A stretch of 64,000 bases of DNA, from positions 44,545,761 through 44,609,760 of the forward strand of contig CM067592.1 in NCBI GenBank assembly GCA_034336665.1. The letters are read 5' to 3'. Within the stretch, counting starts at the first letter, position 1; each line of letters begins with the position of its first letter. A program made the position numbers and the translations under genes. The notes under the pieces were generated by a model, which did not search any database, was not told the DNA's origin, and saw only the letters and a program-made list of their open reading frames with translations. Positions 60,601 through 64,000 of the stretch are shown one piece after another. This stretch comes from Luscinia megarhynchos (lineage: Eukaryota; Chordata; Aves; Passeriformes; Turdidae).

Positions 60601-63600
60601 CTCACCAAGGCTTCCAGGTCTGGATGCAGCTCTCATCTTTTGCTCAGGAGTCCCTGAGCTTGGGAGCCCCCCTGTACAGCTTGATGTAGTGCTCACCCCC
60701 ATACTTACCTCAGTTGCTGCTGGTGATGCCACCTCATTGACTGAAAATTAAAAAAAAGTGCATCTACACTTAAATGAACAGAATATGAAATTAAAATACT
60801 CAAGTGTGGTACTAATTGTGGGAACTAATTGGACTGGAAACCTTATGTGCTACTGAAAGTTTGATTGAAGTCTGTAAAGAATTGAAGTCCTGCAATCATA
60901 CCAGAGAGCCAGCATTGTAGGAACAAATAAACCAGCAGTGAGCTCTTCAATGGCACTATTTTCTTTCCCCCTTCTTCCTTTTTTCTCCTTAATCAGAAAC
61001 ATTACTTTAGACTAGGAATTTCAAACTGTATGTAGGAACTTGTGGGTCCCTTTATTCCTTTGACAAACACAACACATACTTTTCAAAGGTAGAGGGTGGT
61101 ACAGATCATTAAAAGTAGGGGGAATGACGAACTCTGGTGAGCTCAAGTTACTTGTTCTTTGTGCCAGAAAATGACTGTTCTCACAGTTATGACTGCCTCT
61201 TTCAAATCACAATTATAAGTTGATGGAGCCAGTGGGTGAAATTGTTCAGGGAGTGAGGTTGAGAACTGGAGTAAATCAAGGTATGCATGATAGCATTATG
61301 ATAGTGCAGGGACTATAAGGAAGAAATATGCAAGAGTGATAATCAGTCTTTTTTGTAGTTTTGTTGCCAGTTGATGAACTTACTTATACTAGCTCTGACA
61401 CTATTTTTCATTTCTGCAAAGTGACATGGAGAAGACTTACTCTCCCTGCAGATATTTATTTTGGATGGTCTTAAGAAATAACTATTTTGTATTCTGAATT
61501 TTTAACTGACAGTAACACTGTCTATGTTAAAAAGGACTGTGTTCTGGCAGCAGTAAGGATCCTTCTTGTTTGATACTGAGACTATCCTTATTGCTGTTGC
61601 TTGGTGAATAGCGTGAATCCGTTTTGAAGACAGAAAGCGTTCTGCATATGTTTGGTGTCAATGAGAAAATACTGTGCAGTACTTCTGCAATTAAGAGAGG
61701 AAAAGTTAATTTTTTAGGTTAATGGAATGAGTTTGATGTTATTTGCTAACTTGCTAATGGCTGTTTTGTCAAGATTTTCACTTAAGAACTTCCTTTTCCC
61801 TCTACAAAACCAGACAGCATACAATGCCTTCTCTGGTTGGTTATTATCCAGTAACATCGCAATTATTATATATAATGCAAATTTTGTGTGAATTATGTTG
61901 TTGTTATGCTACTACCGGTTATCTGTTATTCTTTTACAATATGCATGCGAACAATATAGTTTTTGTGATCATAACTGTCATTCTTGCATGCAGATGTGTC
62001 AATGCAGTGTTTGGTGAGTTTTCAGGTAATGTGTTGTGCTGTACAGTTTTTTCTAGCTTGTCAACTGAAAGAACAAGCTGAAAGGTACAGTACAGCTGGC
62101 TAAGTTATAAATTCTTTATTTTGAATAATTGTATGTGACACTTATTGTAATATTTGAACTACTGAGTACACGGATTAGCATAATAAAAGCCATGGGTCAG
62201 TTGATTACTTAGTTAAAGGATGTTGCCAAATTTATTTTAACTGACTAGACAAAATGTTTTTATGATCAAAAGTTATCTGTTGTAGTAAGCAGTGGTGATC
62301 AGTAGAGCAGATTTGAGGAACAGGATTTTTTGGGTTGGTTTCTTTTATCTACATAGGGCCATTCTTTGTTCCTTCAGAGTGACTTTTCCTAAAAATGATT
62401 TGCACATGGAGACATTTAGAAGCTTAAGCTCTCTAACACCAAGAGGGTCTGGGATCTTAATTCCTGCATTTCAGATGATTGCATTTCATACTTTTTTGCT
62501 GTGATAATAACTGGATTTTCTTTCATTTACCTTTTTTTCTCTAATATATAAATTATGTTCTAGACACAAGGACTCAGATTGATTACAGGATTCAAAAGAG
62601 GAAGAGGTAAGGGAATTTTTTATGTGCTATGTAAGTACCTAATCATGCACGGTGCTGAAAGTATATATGTCCCTGTTTCTGCATCCAGGTATTTGCATTT
62701 CAGAGCACAACTTCTGTTAAATCTGTATCTGTTAAAGATACTTCTAATAGCATTTAATGACTTAAAGAATGTGCTGACACACTGTATTCAAACTCATCTT
62801 CTTAACGCTTGAAATGGTTTTCCTTCCATCTTTGAGTTGTTCCCTTCCTCTGAGGTCCACACTCCAGTGCAGTGTTTGCCTGATTGCTTCTGTCTGTACT
62901 TAGGAAAGACCTGCAGCTGCAGTGCTATAACAAGAGATTAATCTTTCTTGCTTTAGCATTGTACTAGTTGTTTTTTTACTGTCTGGTTTTTAAGCTTTAC
63001 TGAACCTTTTTTAGGAAAAAGTAAGCACAACCGGTTAAATGCTCACTTAAAATTTCTTACTGGCATGTGCAGGTTGTTCTTGCCATATGCAAAGAACATG
63101 GAAAAGTTCTTTGGTGTGGTAAGTGTAGTAAAAAATTATACTATTGAGTGGAATCCATGGTCTTAGAGATAAGCATTTACCTTTTATAGTAACAATTGCA
63201 TGGATTTGTTTAATTTGTTGAATGAAATAAGTAATTAAACTATCTTTTCCTGTAGCAGTTTCCTTAAACTAATTGCAAACTTGCATCTTAAATTAATTTA
63301 TGTTTTAAGATCATGCTTTTTTAATTGGTTTGCCATAAGATGATAATTACTTCACAGATATTTAGTTCAAATATTGGTAAAGGAAAATTCTCTGATTTAT
63401 GCTTATACTGTTCTCAGACAAATTGCAGATACCCAACATTTTTCTGTTTTCCCTTGAAAAATCCATATCGGCCTTTTCAGCGATTGAAATACTGTGGTAA
63501 TAAAATATTTTACCAAAAGTTTCAGTGTAACTATTATTGAGTAGGAGGAGTTTAATTGAAATGTTTTTTAATAAAATGTATACTTGTTAATATTAGTGTT

Positions 63601-64000
63601 AGAGTTGGTCTCACCAGAGTAAGTAATTTATTTGCACACCAATTTATTAATTTTTTGTTGTACTTCCCTTTCTTGATTGATAAGAATGAGATAGAAATCC
63701 CTCCCAAGAACAGGTTATTCTGCATAAATTTCAGAAGACTTGTGTTTATATTAGTAGAATACTTCATTTGTCATTCTCTGACCATTGGTGACAGGAGAAG
63801 TAGCCTAGACTTGAATAGACTTGCATCTGATGTATTGTAGATGGCACCACACCAGGTGAAAAGGACTTTGGGTGGAACAGTTTTCTTCACTTCAACTTGC
63901 TCGTGATATTCTTTTGAGTTTTGATAAAAGTCACCATTGGCAGTCTGCACACTGATCTATGTGGTGTTAAGTGAATCTTGGCACTTTCAAGTTTCATTTT
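60601..64000 (+). other. Probable continuing intron of the right-hand gene
   Basis: AT-rich sequence. Apart from the candidate small exon at 62564-62606 I recognise no exon, RNA gene or repeat. Short open frames here are low-complexity and unsupported. Confidence 0.4.
62564..62606 (+). other. Candidate 43-nt untranslated exon of the right-hand gene
   Basis: A pyrimidine-rich stretch (CTTTTTTTCTCTAA) and the acceptor TTCTAG at 62558-62563 precede 43 nt that end GAAGAG before the donor GTAAGG (62607-62612). This pair is the best exon-like signal I noticed to the right of the CpG island. Known PCGF3 transcripts have several leader exons, but I cannot confirm that this is one. Confidence 0.3.

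Overview
The window looks like vertebrate nuclear DNA, most probably from a bird. Three things point that way. There is one complete multi-exon gene with canonical GT-AG introns. There are many copies of CR1-type LINEs, several ending in the tandem ATTCTATG-like octamers typical of avian/sauropsid CR1. Two CpG-island promoters sit in an otherwise AT-leaning background. A crocodilian or turtle cannot be excluded from sequence alone. There is no sign of bacterial, phage or CRISPR content.

Left part (about 0.6-26.3 kb): a complete minus-strand gene for an MFS transporter that I recognise as SLC49A3 (MFSD7, FLVCR-related family). I reconstructed ten coding exons between 25905 (ATG) and 2399 (end of TAA). 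Every junction is GT-AG and keeps frame, giving a 1419-nt CDS (472 residues plus stop). The gene starts in a CpG island (about 25.5-26.3 kb) that carries a 13-unit CAG/CTG repeat just inside intron 1. Introns 1 (9.0 kb) and 3 (5.7 kb) are large. They hold a roughly 2-kb decayed CR1 (10.8-12.8 kb), a CR1 3' end (20.87-21.17 kb) and a small CR1 scrap (19.4 kb).

Middle (about 26.3-56.4 kb): a 30-kb stretch in which I find no convincing gene. It contains decayed CR1 copies in both orientations (29.4-30.5, 39.7, 41.0, 50.8-51.8, 53.5, 53.7-54.1 and 55.9-56.4 kb). It also has a probable avian interspersed repeat (46.7-47.15 kb) and three long low-complexity tracts: (TTTTA)18, an 80-nt pyrimidine tract with (CT)20, and (GAGAA)26.

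Right part (56.4-64 kb): a strong CpG island with NRF1- and YY1-like motifs and good splice donors, facing right. In human 4p16.3, SLC49A3 (minus) and PCGF3 (plus) lie head to head, so I infer that this is the PCGF3 promoter and first non-coding exon. The rest of the window would then be its first introns, with one candidate small untranslated exon at 62564-62606. No PCGF3 coding exon is visible here, so the assignment rests on gene order.

I found no convincing undescribed system. The points most worth checking are the SLC49A3 gene model and its substrate-site residues, the open reading frame upstream of its ATG, the candidate PCGF3 leader exon, and a telomere-like insertion inside a CR1 copy.
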